A DNA stretch of 64,000 nt from Thalassovita taeanensis (GTDB taxonomy: Bacteria > Pseudomonadota > Alphaproteobacteria > Rhodobacterales > Rhodobacteraceae), in the NCBI RefSeq assembly GCF_900110775.1, contig NZ_FOEP01000005.1, positions 204,238-268,237 on the forward strand. Reading direction: 5' to 3'. The position numbers and the translations under genes are program-made. Positions 50,787-60,858 of this stretch are shown in pieces; within the stretch, counting starts at the first letter, position 1; each line of letters opens with the position of its first letter. The notes beneath the pieces are model-generated. The model saw nothing but the letters and a program-made list of their open reading frames with translations, was not told the origin of the DNA and searched no databases.

Positions 50787-51495
50787 TATCTTCTCAATTA
50801 GGGCGGTGATACAGAGAGTGTTATATCGTCTGTGTAAATTGTGCTTTGCCCACGTATCTTGCGTTGAGCGAGGACGAGGAGGACTTTCAAGAAACTGTAG
50901 GGCGAACTGCCGATGGACTGAGAGTGGTCTGAAAAATTGGTTTCCAATTTTGGACTGCTGAAAGCCTCAACAACCAGACGGATGGAGTAGATGATCGGTT
51001 GGGAGTGAACGGCACCTTGGCCGCAAAGTGTTAAGCAGCCGGTTTTCCAGAGGGCGATCTTGGCGTGCCGATGACCCGCAGAGCATTCCACAAGGACAAC
51101 GGGCTTCTGCGGGTACCGGCCAGAAGGAGGCCAAGCGGGAGTCGCTTGCATCGGTTCACTGGTATTGTTTGTTCTTACAAGAACCCTCACACACTAACGG
51201 AACGTCGCCTTAGAGGATACCGGAGAAGCGATCAGGATCGTCACGCTTGCCAGCCACCTGCGGCGTACCGTGGACGCACGACGGGCAATAGCATATAGAA
51301 GGACACGCAGGGGCTGCTTGATCTGATGGGCCTGACCTCCCAGCGGTCACCGCATCAGGTGGCTCATCTATAGGCCATACGCCCTCAATAATATCACCCG
51401 CTATGCACATCTGAGACCAGGGGCTTCCTTGCTTGCCGGTGCTTTCTCGGTTGCCCGTGGCGGGGGCGATTGAGCAGGTGTGTTCGCTGCCCGTC
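50787..51495. other. Region between the small gene and the recombinase module, no gene seen
   Basis: Open frames of up to about 130 codons occur on both strands but none has a start signal or recognisable family. The sequence may be decayed mobile DNA. One short palindrome, GTTCTTACAAGAAC, occurs near 51,170. Confidence 0.35.
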
Positions 51496-52390
51496 TCACA
51501 AAGCCTTTCGGGCTTTTTGCGCGTAAATTTTCCATGTATTTTTCTTGATGGGCTCGACCTGGTTCGCTGTGTCGTGCGTCAGTTTTTCTGCGTCCATCAA
51601 GGCAAGGATGTCCCGAGGGTTCTTAGCGGTGAGATTGAGACGTTCAATAGTGAGCCAGATCCGGTCCAAGGCATTTTGGGTCGGGCGGTCGACTTTGTCA
51701 TAGATGGTTTGCAACCATCCGGGAAGTTCGGTTGAGCGGCGTTTCTGTCTATTGGTTGGGGGGGAGCCTGAGATCCCCCTGTAGGAGGCCTGAGGTTTGT
51801 ACTGCTGGCTTTTTTGACAGCCTAACAAGGAAAAGGAAAATGCCGCGGATTTCGGCTTCGTTTTGCTGTGCCAAGTCGGTGAGTTGTTGCTCGATCCATA
51901 TGTTGTTCATCTCTACCGGCCTCAAATCCCCTTCTTTGGCAAGTGCCTTTACACGTCCCAAAGAAGGTGATGTCTTCGCCATCTCTATGTCCGCGAGCAC
52001 TTGCAAAGCTGACCATGGATCAAGGTCCGGCCGATAAAAACCGATTGCCCGCTTGAACTTAGCGACCAGACGCATGTGATTGTTCCGGGCGTTGCTGGGG
52101 ATCCGATCTCTAATTTCTTCAGAGATATCAGACCAATCATCGGGGAGCAGAGTTTTGAAGGCCTCGACGGGGTGGTCAAGATCCCCCAATAAGCGTTCCA
52201 AAATCCGGAAATCTATTGCCCGGTGTGCCCAATCAGCGATGCTCGGCGTGCTGGCCCTTGCTGTGGCACTGAGTGCATTTTCAACATCGCGAAATGTTTC
52301 AATGGTTTTATGATGACCACACAAAGAGATGGAGGCCTGTCCAAGTTCGAAAGAATTATTCGCTTCAGCGGTTTGTGCTGCGTATCTCAT
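51496..52390 (-). pseudogene. Third gene of the recombinase module, split by a shift at a G7/C7 run
   Basis: From ATG 52,390 a frame of 213 codons runs to 51,749. The protein logic continues in another frame to 51,496: the first frame reads GLLQGDLRLPP and the second resumes at TNRQKRRSTELPGWLQTIYD. The switch point coincides with seven G (plus strand, 51,758-51,764). Joined, the product would be about 296 residues. It is helical; no catalytic tyrosine-recombinase residues are obvious. It follows the previous gene without a gap, as third members of recombinase trios do. It is a disrupted gene, a sequencing error or a slippage site. Confidence 0.5.
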
Positions 52391-52391
52391 G

Positions 52392-53852
52392 TCAAATTAG
52401 GTCCGATATGTCGTCTGGTGAAAGGGTTTCAGCGCGAGCAGAAAAAGCACTCGCAGCGTTTGCGGCCGAAATCTTCTTCGCGTTCTCATCACGGTATTTG
52501 GAAAGGTGGCGGTGACCGCGGTGGCCTATGGCATCTCTTCCATAGGCAAGGCCGGGTTCGCCAAGATCAGCGAGGAAAGTTTGCAGCAATGTGCGCGCCA
52601 AGTGGCTTGATGATCCGATGGCTTCGTCCCAAGCGCGCCCGAACCACCCATAAGCGACGGGTTCACCGTCGTATCGCGTGAATATCGGGCGCCGTTGAGC
52701 TATCGCTTGGTCTCGCATCTGCGGCAGGTAGCGTGGATCGTTATCGCCCAGAAGCAACGCATTGAAGAATATGTTGAAGCTCGGTCGAAAGCCAATTTTT
52801 AACTCATGCCCGACCTTTGATTGATTATAATCGAACGCATAGTTGTCCGTCTCAGCGCGGTAAAAGACACCGTCTCCCCAAAACATTCGATCAACCACAT
52901 CACGGGCACGCGGCGGGCAAGCAACCGTGATACCGATGGCACAGGCCTTCAAGCGTCGTTGGTGTCGGTGGGAAGGGTTGGCGGTGGCGTTGGCGTTTTC
53001 GAGCTGAATGCGGGCATTGGCCAGTGTAACAGGCAGCGTAGGGGCTTGAAGAGCAGTGAACATTTTGAGTGGGGCCTGCCTCTCTTCGAGCAAGCTGAAT
53101 CCGCGATAGTTACGGTCAAACCTCTCCGTATCTTGGGGCGACACGCCGTGATGGGTGGCGAACCGTCTTATTTCCTCGGCTGCGCCGCGCAAGTAGGCCC
53201 ATCTTGGCTGGGCCGAATTCTGATCTTCGCCGTCCCTAATGGCCTTAGCTGTCGAACGGGCTATCAGGTCATCGTAAAAGGCGCATTCTGCGTCTGGGTT
53301 CTGAAGATCTGCTGGATGACCAGCCTGTTCCGCCGACCAAGCGAACATTCCAAGCCTTTGCTCCATGCGATCAAGGATAGACAGGGCGAAGGTTTGGTCA
53401 CAGCGCAATTTGCGCAGAGTTTTTTGCCAAGCTACTGGAAGGTTCTCGACGGGCACTGAGACACTCCTGGCATATCTACGACGGGCACCATGATTGTGCC
53501 CTCGAAAAGCACCTTGGTGTCGGAATTCCTCTTGTACTGAGGTGGCAGAAACGATCAAATCAGTGCTGAAATCGAGCTTGCGCAAGACTCTCTCAAGAAG
53601 ATCCATTTGTTTCAGCGGGTTTTTGAACCATACCTGATTTCGGCTGTCATCTGAAGGCTTGGCTGGAGTGGCCAGCGTCAGAAATGCTCGCATGTCGATG
53701 GCGGTTGGGGCCGAAACCCGATGATGCGCACAGAACCCGACAAAAGGTTCCAGTGCTTCGAGCTCTGCTGCCGTGACACAAGTGATCTTCGGCAATTGTG
53801 CGACCCCAGCCATGTGGGGCTTTGATAGGATGGCGCGGATACGAGGGCTCAT
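52392..53852 (-). CDS. Divergent tyrosine-recombinase-like protein, second gene of the module (486 aa)
   Basis: The N-terminal 250 residues are helical (core-binding-like). The C-terminal third keeps a degenerate recombinase pattern: first arginine in CPPRARDVV, HxxR in SSSHLARTLLQ, and GHRGHRHLSKYRDENAKK at the position of the H/W and tyrosine. ATG 53,852 overlaps the stop of the upstream recombinase gene (4 bases), so they are co-translated. Comparable partner genes occur in recombinase trios (RIT elements) and in gamma-mobile-trio loci; I cannot tell which family this matches. Confidence 0.6.
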   Translation of the reverse strand: MSPRIRAILSKPHMAGVAQLPKITCVTAAELEALEPFVGFCAHHRVSAPTAIDMRAFLTLATPAKPSDDSRNQVWFKNPLKQMDLLERVLRKLDFSTDLIVSATSVQEEFRHQGAFRGHNHGARRRYARSVSVPVENLPVAWQKTLRKLRCDQTFALSILDRMEQRLGMFAWSAEQAGHPADLQNPDAECAFYDDLIARSTAKAIRDGEDQNSAQPRWAYLRGAAEEIRRFATHHGVSPQDTERFDRNYRGFSLLEERQAPLKMFTALQAPTLPVTLANARIQLENANATANPSHRHQRRLKACAIGITVACPPRARDVVDRMFWGDGVFYRAETDNYAFDYNQSKVGHELKIGFRPSFNIFFNALLLGDNDPRYLPQMRDQAIAQRRPIFTRYDGEPVAYGWFGRAWDEAIGSSSHLARTLLQTFLADLGEPGLAYGRDAIGHRGHRHLSKYRDENAKKISAANAASAFSARAETLSPDDISDLI

Positions 53853-55819
53853 GTGCGCGCTTTCTTTCTGAGTGTGATTTCAGCGGCGTCCGCAGCTTTT
53901 GCCATTGTGTCCTGAGCAATCTGGGCGCTGCGATCAGGGTCTAAAAACGCGTAGCGCTTACTGCAGATCGCTTCGGTGTTACCGAGCATGTCTGCAATGT
54001 TGCGCATGGGTTCTCCCATCCGGACCAATATGCTGGCAAACCCGTGGCGGAACCGGTGAAATGTCATCGGCACACCGGCATCATTTGCGGCTGATTGAAA
54101 CCACGTTCGAAAGGTTGATGGATTAAGGCGACCACCGACTGTTCGAATTGCAGGGAAAAGGTAGATGCTCTTGTTCTGGGGGTCGATCAGCGGGCGGATG
54201 AATTTGAGATACCAATTCAGAACAGCTGGCCCGTGCCGATCAATGCGCGGCTTCAATTCAGGGATCTTCACACAAGCTTTTGCTTCTTCGGCTGGGATGA
54301 AGAACTCCCAGCCATTATCAGGGTTGATATTGGCCCGGCGGCCACGGTGGCGCAACCAAATCGCATTTCTAAGACGCAATGGCCGCCCCGTGAGAACGAT
54401 CGCGCAGACACCGGCGCATACGCCCAGTCTGATTAGGCGGGCGCGATCGTTATCATCAAGTTGATCGGGATCGAATTTGTTTTTTCTATCAAGTGCGGTC
54501 TCCATGATCTTCTGTGCCTTTGCCTGAAAGGTACGATGCAGATTGTGGAACCTCCGCTCCTTCTGCAGATCATTCACGAGATCCCGGCACCAAGCCTGAA
54601 TGTGCTCGGGCATTTCATCCCGGCCGGCATCCTTAAAGTAGTCACTCGACTTGATACGGCGAGATATTTCTGCTGCGATTTCAGGGTCGAAGGTGTCAGC
54701 GTTCCTTTCCAAGATCAGACGTATAGTCTTGTAATAGCCCAGGGCAGAACTGGCTTGGACCGCGGATGGCAGGTGTTCACGGTCTTCTGTCGCTCTGATC
54801 GTCGCCGAGATATGTTCTGGCGCGAATAATGCATCGATGTCGTTTATGTTCTCAAAATTGGCCACTGGCCTGTCATAGGCCGTGGCGGGATCTGGTGGAC
54901 AGTAGGGCAGGAGTTTAAGGTGATAGCGCATGGCTGCGCGATAGGCTTTTATCGTGTCTTGGGTGACCTTGTTGTGGACCTTGCTCGTATTGATATCGAC
55001 CCGCGTGGCAGCGATTGTCACCAGTTCTTCAATGCGGGCCTCCATGTGGTCTGGCAGCGTATAAGACATGCGTCGTGCAGGAAGGGCCGGGATGGGCTCC
55101 TCGGGTAATAGATCGCCGAAATCGACAAGCCCATTCCATTCATTGAGCGTCCTGAAGGCTCTTTTTGTCAGCTCCCGCTCATTCGAGTTGATGAAAGCCT
55201 CCTGGAGCTCGTCGAACATTGGCTCGATGAGTTGCCAAGGCTCCAAAGCAGCGCGGCGCGCAATATCAGCAAAAGTTTTCAGCAGGCTGAAGCTGCGTTT
55301 GTCGAGCGGTCCATCATTTAGAGTAAGCGGGTGGAGAAGAGCAAGAACCTCCGCCCAGCCATCCTGCAGTGCATTGCGTTCGGCTCGCGCTTCAAATGCC
55401 CCCATGCTTCCCCGAAGAGAGCGTCGAACACCTTCGCGGACTTTCCTATAGCGTGTAAGTGATACGCCAAGGTCCAGACGCGGATGGATGTTTTTAGCTG
55501 ATTTAGGGAAGGATGCATCGAACCAATCCAGCAGGCTTGCGTAAGCTGAAGGGGCAGGGGGGTAACTGTCTGGAGCATCGCTGGAAAGCGTGAGCAGATG
55601 TGCGGGGCCATAGCCCCATTTATCGAGGAAAACCTTGAGGTGCTGCAGGTCATGTGGCTTGTTCGTCGCAGTCCAGTCCAGGACTTCTTGGAAATCGGCT
55701 GGCTGGCCGTTGCCATGGGCAAGTTTGCTGCCCGGCGATAGAGCGATAGCCTCAGTTGAGGGGGGCGTGTTGGCACTGAAAACGGCAGCGTGCGGGGTGG
55801 TTTGATCTGTGTGGGTCAT
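53849..55819 (-). CDS. Tyrosine recombinase (integrase-type), first catalytic gene of the module (656 aa)
   Basis: A large site-specific recombinase. Its helical N-terminal half is followed by a core-binding region and a C-terminal catalytic domain with the family residues in order: Arg in LTGRPLRLRNAIWL, HxxR in TFHRFRHGFASI, and the nucleophile region LGNTEAICSKRYAFLD with the tyrosine. The start is placed at ATG 55,819 (MTHTDQTTPHAAVF), preceded by AAGGAC; the frame is open up to 55,906. It lies 124 bases behind the regulator-like gene and overlaps the next gene. It should move or maintain the island; the attachment sites are unknown. Confidence 0.8.
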   Translation of the reverse strand: MTHTDQTTPHAAVFSANTPPSTEAIALSPGSKLAHGNGQPADFQEVLDWTATNKPHDLQHLKVFLDKWGYGPAHLLTLSSDAPDSYPPAPSAYASLLDWFDASFPKSAKNIHPRLDLGVSLTRYRKVREGVRRSLRGSMGAFEARAERNALQDGWAEVLALLHPLTLNDGPLDKRSFSLLKTFADIARRAALEPWQLIEPMFDELQEAFINSNERELTKRAFRTLNEWNGLVDFGDLLPEEPIPALPARRMSYTLPDHMEARIEELVTIAATRVDINTSKVHNKVTQDTIKAYRAAMRYHLKLLPYCPPDPATAYDRPVANFENINDIDALFAPEHISATIRATEDREHLPSAVQASSALGYYKTIRLILERNADTFDPEIAAEISRRIKSSDYFKDAGRDEMPEHIQAWCRDLVNDLQKERRFHNLHRTFQAKAQKIMETALDRKNKFDPDQLDDNDRARLIRLGVCAGVCAIVLTGRPLRLRNAIWLRHRGRRANINPDNGWEFFIPAEEAKACVKIPELKPRIDRHGPAVLNWYLKFIRPLIDPQNKSIYLFPAIRTVGGRLNPSTFRTWFQSAANDAGVPMTFHRFRHGFASILVRMGEPMRNIADMLGNTEAICSKRYAFLDPDRSAQIAQDTMAKAADAAEITLRKKART

Positions 55820-55943
55820 AGTGTCCTTAGTGGTTGAATGGGGCGGCTTAAAAACCGCTTTTTGGGCATATTGGCCGCTTTTTGTGCAGGCGAAGCGATA
55901 CTCCAATCATTTTAGCTACCCCCCAAAGTGGCGGGGGTTTCGC

Positions 55944-56672
55944 TTATGGCCGCGTGTTGTGCAGCCCGTCCGGGGAATGTGCAGTGGGTTGGCCCAAACC
56001 GCTTTTCTCGTCTGTCGCCGCTATGGCTGTGGCAAAGACTGCGCTTGTCATGGCATCTGATGGAGGAGCCACTGCGGAGGTCTGATCGCCGGGCTCTGAC
56101 AGTGAATGGACATCAGAGCCTGATGACAGTGTGACCGCCTTTGGGAGATTCATAACGATGCCGTGGCGCCGCCATAGGACGACATCAAGTGGGCGATACA
56201 TGATGCGACTTGGTGACAACTCAATCGGTTTGATGGGCGGTAGATTGATATCCCCCGCCTTCAGCTTCTTCCGAAAAGTGTCATAGGCATAGCCATATTC
56301 TGCTGCGAGATCGGCGATATGGATCAGGCCCTGATCCCAAATTTCAGTGACCAGATTACTTATGCCCGCGAGTTCATCGATTAAGCAGATACGGCCGATG
56401 GGGTCAGCGGCGCAGCTGGTATCATCGCCTATGCTGCAAGTGTGTGCCGTTTTGAAGTTGGCCAACGCAGCCTCCATCAACAAGGGTTCCAGCCCGTGGA
56501 TTTGGCGGAACACATCGTACTTTCGAAATCTGTTGTCCCATTTCGTCAGTGCAAATTTTGCGGCAATCGCAGGCACTGTATTTCGGGAAATGCCCAAATG
56601 CCCTGCCAAGGCAATGGTTGTTATATCCTCGTCAGGGGTTCTCCCCAAAACGCCGCATATTTGTTTTGCCAT
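55944..56672 (-). CDS. Helix-turn-helix-like protein leading the recombinase module (242 aa)
   Basis: The N-terminal part has a winged-helix or helix-turn-helix pattern (EDITTIALAGHLGISRNTVP, with LGISRNTV typical of a recognition helix), and a second possible one lies around residues 117-140 (HIADLAAEYGYAYDTFRKKL). The C-terminal 60 residues are low-complexity. AAAGGAG precedes the ATG at 56,672. First gene of the minus-strand module, so it may regulate the recombinases or act as a directionality factor. Family not recognised. Confidence 0.6.
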   Translation of the reverse strand: MAKQICGVLGRTPDEDITTIALAGHLGISRNTVPAIAAKFALTKWDNRFRKYDVFRQIHGLEPLLMEAALANFKTAHTCSIGDDTSCAADPIGRICLIDELAGISNLVTEIWDQGLIHIADLAAEYGYAYDTFRKKLKAGDINLPPIKPIELSPSRIMYRPLDVVLWRRHGIVMNLPKAVTLSSGSDVHSLSEPGDQTSAVAPPSDAMTSAVFATAIAATDEKSGLGQPTAHSPDGLHNTRP

Positions 56673-56871
56673 TTGTTAGCTCCTTTCGGAGGAACTGGTG
56701 ACAATGGCTGCATAGGCAAAATGCTACACCGCAAAATAGATCGATTATGGGAAAACAATTCAATATCATGTAAAAACGGCTATCAGAGATCTGGGATGAG
56801 CCTGACACCTTGATAGTTCAGGCTGAACAACCTGATCCGTCGACGAGATAGCAGTTTGCTGGCCTGTTTGC

Positions 56872-57748
56872 TTACATACCGGCGGCGCGGAATGCGGCCA
56901 AGATGAGGGTCAACAAAGCCCTGAGGTGGGCGAGGATCTTACGGATGTTGTGGCCGCAGCCGCAAAGGACGGCGAAGATCGCGTCGCCGGACGTGCTCTT
57001 CAGCGGGCAACGTGACAGGTGGCCGTCGGTCTTCATGTGACCGATTTCAGGCTCGATGGCGCTGTGCCGTCGTAGCAGCCGTTTCGGGGTCGAGGTCAGG
57101 CCTCGGCGCATGCCACTGACCTGGACCTGCGTCGCTGACACGCCGTGTCTGCGGTATCCGCGGTCCACGACGGCCAAAGCAGGGGTCCGGCCGGTCAGGA
57201 TTTCGACCTGCTTCAGCGCCTCAGGCAGGGTGTGGCCATCGTAAGGGTTGCCCGGCAGAGCGCGCATGCCGACGGCGAAGCCTTCGTCGATGGTGGTTGC
57301 CAGGCTCACTTTGGTACCGAATTCATACCGCTTGCGCGCTTTTCCTTTCGAGATGCAATCGACCTCGGATTCGTGCAGGGCAGCCTCGATCGTCTTGGTT
57401 AGCAGCCACTCGGCCCCTTCTTCGCCAATCCGCTTACGCCAGTGGGTCAACGAGGACGGATCGATCGGCGGGCGGTGCTGGAAGAATGTCTCGCCGGTGA
57501 AGTGCTGGTAGTACGGGGTTTCAACCCATCGGGCGATGACAGTTTCGTCGGACAGACGATAGGCGTGTTGGAGATACTGCAGACCCGCGACCAAGCGCGG
57601 CGATGTGGCGGGTGGAGGGAAAGAAACCGGCCCATCCCGTCTCGAAGACCTCCCAGTCGATCAGCTTTTCCAGTGTCGCCAATTCGTGCTTAAGATCGAT
57701 CATGTCAGTCAGAAGGGGAAGCAAGAGATCGTCCTGCTCTTCAATGCG
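56872..57748 (-). pseudogene. Frameshifted IS5-type transposase
   Basis: The C-terminal 240 residues are intact in one frame (57,594-56,872): YLQHAYRLSDETVIARWVET, YYQHFTGETFFQHRPPIDPS, the DDE aspartate in VVDRGYRRHG and the glutamate in AIEPEIGHMKTDGH. The N-terminal part (EEQDDLLLPLLTDMIDLKHE, LEKLIDWEVFETGWAGFFP) is in another frame, and the two join around 57,612-57,622, where one base appears lost. Terminal inverted repeats were not found with confidence. It sits between the recombinase module and the cargo operon and is probably inactive. Confidence 0.75.
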
Positions 57749-58064
57749 GGGATGAGGCTTTATCGCGGCTCCGGAATTGGCAAGGTTTCCGCACCCATCA
57801 TACGAAACCCTGCAATTTCCTGCTACAGTTTTGCCGGGATCACCGAACGAATTCAGACGCTTGCGACTTGTTCGGGACCAACTTGATAAAACTGGGCGGA
57901 AAGCGGCCATTCGCTGCGCTTGCAAGGTTGCTCAAGTTGATGCGGTGAAGCCGCCGTTCATCTTTTTTATGGCGGGGTTGCCGTAGCTTCTGGCAAGATT
58001 GAGACCCTGTCGAGAAAGTGTAAGCCAAATGTTCGTGAAAATAACTTAACGCCAAAGAAGATTT

Positions 58065-58859
58065 CTACGTTTCACACGCCTCTAAATACTTTCCAACACC
58101 GTCTAACAATTGGTCTACCAACGTCAGGCAACACTGAATGAACTCCTCGCTCATGTAGTATATCCAAGGCACGTCATTTTTTGCAGAATGCTCAAACCAA
58201 GCTTCCGGCCAATGCTTGTTTTGCATCCTACTGCGGAACTTTTCGACCTTCTCAAGTGGCCATTCAAATCCATTGTGAAACATATTGTTCCTATATGCGA
58301 ATAGGGCTGTCAGTATTTCCTCATACCTATTGGGCAGGAATTCTTCCAACCCCACGAACTTTGCCAGTTCCTTGATCCCTCGAACGAGATCAGTTCCCAT
58401 TTCACCCTTTTTGATTATTAACTGTGGGTTCCAATAGGGGTCCTGAAAACCCTTCCTCCGTGGGTCAGCGTCTAAATCAGGCTCGTTTTTCTCCCGAAGC
58501 GCCTCAAACAATGCCACGAAGAGGGATTCCATGAATGGGGCCAACATACCGACAGCAGCCATAGAATGCGCAGCATCGAAGTAAACGGACTCGTGAAACA
58601 TGTCTGTGAGATGGTCAATGAGGTGTTCCGCATTTCTATCGTCTTCTGGGTCAAGAAGATCGATTTCCTCGCGCATGTGCTGGATATTTTCGGCAGCCTT
58701 TGCCTCAGCTTCTTTGTTACGCTCTAACGCACCCCGTATGGCATAGAGTTGTGCTTCGAAATCGCGTTCGTTTTCCATGAAGAAAAGGGCGCGATCCTTG
58801 TGGCTCAACCGAAATTTCTCGAAGCCTTTCAGAACATCATCCTCCAACTCGATAGTCAT
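58065..58859 (-). CDS. HEPN-like protein, third gene of the cargo operon (264 aa)
   Basis: An all-helical 264-residue protein. Near residues 185-200 it has FAYRNNMFHNGFEWP, an R-x4-H element with the N next to the arginine and G/E-W behind the histidine, as in HEPN RNase domains of toxin and defence proteins. The N-terminal half is charged coiled coil (ERNKEAEAKAAENIQHMREE); the middle (AAVGMLAPFMESLFVALFEA) is an amphipathic helix typical of HEPN four-helix bundles. ATG 58,859 is chosen because GGGAG lies 8 bases before it; the frame is open to 58,949. Last gene of the operon. RNase activity is inference. Confidence 0.6.
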   Translation of the reverse strand: MTIELEDDVLKGFEKFRLSHKDRALFFMENERDFEAQLYAIRGALERNKEAEAKAAENIQHMREEIDLLDPEDDRNAEHLIDHLTDMFHESVYFDAAHSMAAVGMLAPFMESLFVALFEALREKNEPDLDADPRRKGFQDPYWNPQLIIKKGEMGTDLVRGIKELAKFVGLEEFLPNRYEEILTALFAYRNNMFHNGFEWPLEKVEKFRSRMQNKHWPEAWFEHSAKNDVPWIYYMSEEFIQCCLTLVDQLLDGVGKYLEACET

Positions 58860-58932
58860 ACAGCTAACTCCCAATTCGGTAAGGGTAAAAAACAGAGCCA
58901 CTCCGAGCTCACTTTGAAACTCAAAAAGTTGT

Positions 58933-60858
58933 TCAGCGTATTGAAGCAAGTGCAGCCAGCCCCGGTCCGAGCTCGGTACGGAGGCGTGGTTCGATAGAAC
59001 AAATCATCTCTAAAGAAGCTTCCAGTTCAGCTGCGTCACCTTTGCTCACATTGAAACATAGCTCTTTTAGCCAGCTGCCCAAAAACTCGCTCCATGCATC
59101 GAACTCTTCAAACGCGCCAGCCGCGACCAAACAAACGATTACTTCCTCACTGTATCGCCTCTCAACACTGGGTTCATCTCGATGTGAGCGTGCCACCGCC
59201 CGCACACTTCTCGCGAGGCCTTGACTTCGAAGGCGGCTTGCGACCTCCGCAAGGCCATGAACAAACGAAAACTTTTCCGCATCATCCATATTTTCTGCAA
59301 AGCGAAAATTGCTTGCCCTTACCAATTCTACGGCTTTCTCGGCTTTTCCACTCCCAACCCGAAAGAGACCAGTGGTGTTTATCAGCACGGTGACGCTTTT
59401 AGCTGTTAACACACCACACGATAGGCTTTCATCCAGTGCGTTCTCCAATTCATTGGGAATTGGGTTTCGAAGCGACAATTCTGATCCTTCAAGAGGGCCT
59501 GGAAAAGAGCTTTTTATCGTCCGCGCCCGATTGAACTTGCTTTCAGGGTTCTGTGGATCGAGGGAGACGCGAAGTGGCCCTTCAGGAAGACCTTCCGACA
59601 CGCTCCCCACGGCATTATACAGCCTTCCAAGAAGCTCCTGTTTCAGTTGTGAAGGGCTAACATAGTCAGGGAGCCAACGAGGCTCAGCACGCAAATCTAT
59701 CAGGTTTTTAAGATAGAAACGATGCCCGTGCTTCTCCATTATCCACGCAGAAAGATATTCAACATCGATTCTGTTCTCGGCTTCTCTCGCCAATATGGCT
59801 GCGTGTGAGAATGTAGCCAGACGTCTCCGAAATGGAGGCCAGTGCCTAAGAACACGTGTTCTGCTGACCTCGCTTTCAACAAGCACAATGAAGCTCATCA
59901 TCAGTTGAAGAGGCCCAGATTTGTCATCCGGATCAAGAGCGATGATTTGTTGGACGATCTCGTCCAGTATTCTCGCCAGTTCGGGTAAACTGTGAGCGAC
60001 GGGCAAGGCGACTTCTACGGCCCCAACTTTCGAGAAGACATCGCCATAATCCCTCGCCCATTCAGCCAATTCAATTAGCTGCTGTTCTTTGATACCAGAT
60101 ATCGCAATTTCATTGCTGATCGAAGGATGGCTGCACAGTAGAAGAGCCATTCGAGGGCCCTCTTCATCATCCCAGGCCAAGTAGTCTTCAATCACCCCTG
60201 AAATCACAGCACTCACCAAATCAGGAAGAGTGCTTAGATCGCCCTTACCACTCAGGTTCTCAAAATACTCGATGTCCTTGGGAACCATGTCTTCAGCGCT
60301 GACGTTCGTGCTCTCGATTTTCTGCCTGAACGCCTTGAGAAAGGCAAACGGCGTATTCATGATGTCATGAGAGAATTCTTCCAATTCATCAGACGTCAAG
60401 GTTCGTTCCATCAACAGGGCACGCCATTCGCTTAGGCCAGTCGGAGGGAACCCGTGTTCATTCAAAATAATATCAAGTTCCCTTAGTCTTTCGGAGGCAT
60501 CTGGTAGGAAAACAAAGAACTCTGCGGCGAAAAAACTTTCGCTATCGTTCGCAATTTTTAAGACGACCCTGTCGCTGGAAATTTGTTCGCGTGACAGAAA
60601 CCACTTGCTGCCCGCTTGATCTATGATCTCCGATTGACTGCCTTCGACGTTAAGGGCTTCGCTCACTCTTTCGAAGAACAGTGATCGGGTGAACACGATG
60701 TTTTCTCCGTAAGTAACAAGCTCCTCAGCCTCAAAGCCTATCTTCTGTCGAAAATTGCGTTCGTCGACCAGTTTTCGACGCAGGAACATTGGGAGAATCC
60801 CGAGCAGAACGGAACTTTCTGCCGGTTCAGTGATTTCCAAATTTACATCTTTATCCAT
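58933..60858 (-). CDS. Unknown large protein, second gene of the cargo operon (641 aa)
   Basis: A 641-residue soluble, mostly helical protein with no recognised catalytic motif. The N-terminal 130 residues have mixed strands (KWFLSREQISSDRVVLKIAN, FFAAEFFVFLPD), and the rest is repeat-like helices (for example ELARILDEIVQQIIALDPDD, ILAREAENRIDVEYLSAWIM). ATG 60,858 overlaps the stop of the PIN-type gene (8 bases) and has GGGGGTG upstream; a GTG at 60,867 is also possible. Co-translation implies it works with its neighbours, perhaps as sensor, scaffold or antitoxin. Confidence 0.6.
   Translation of the reverse strand: MDKDVNLEITEPAESSVLLGILPMFLRRKLVDERNFRQKIGFEAEELVTYGENIVFTRSLFFERVSEALNVEGSQSEIIDQAGSKWFLSREQISSDRVVLKIANDSESFFAAEFFVFLPDASERLRELDIILNEHGFPPTGLSEWRALLMERTLTSDELEEFSHDIMNTPFAFLKAFRQKIESTNVSAEDMVPKDIEYFENLSGKGDLSTLPDLVSAVISGVIEDYLAWDDEEGPRMALLLCSHPSISNEIAISGIKEQQLIELAEWARDYGDVFSKVGAVEVALPVAHSLPELARILDEIVQQIIALDPDDKSGPLQLMMSFIVLVESEVSRTRVLRHWPPFRRRLATFSHAAILAREAENRIDVEYLSAWIMEKHGHRFYLKNLIDLRAEPRWLPDYVSPSQLKQELLGRLYNAVGSVSEGLPEGPLRVSLDPQNPESKFNRARTIKSSFPGPLEGSELSLRNPIPNELENALDESLSCGVLTAKSVTVLINTTGLFRVGSGKAEKAVELVRASNFRFAENMDDAEKFSFVHGLAEVASRLRSQGLARSVRAVARSHRDEPSVERRYSEEVIVCLVAAGAFEEFDAWSEFLGSWLKELCFNVSKGDAAELEASLEMICSIEPRLRTELGPGLAALASIR

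Noticed and set aside
56872..58020. An intact insertion sequence with terminal inverted repeats
   Set aside because: The transposase is frameshifted and no matching pair of ends could be identified by eye.
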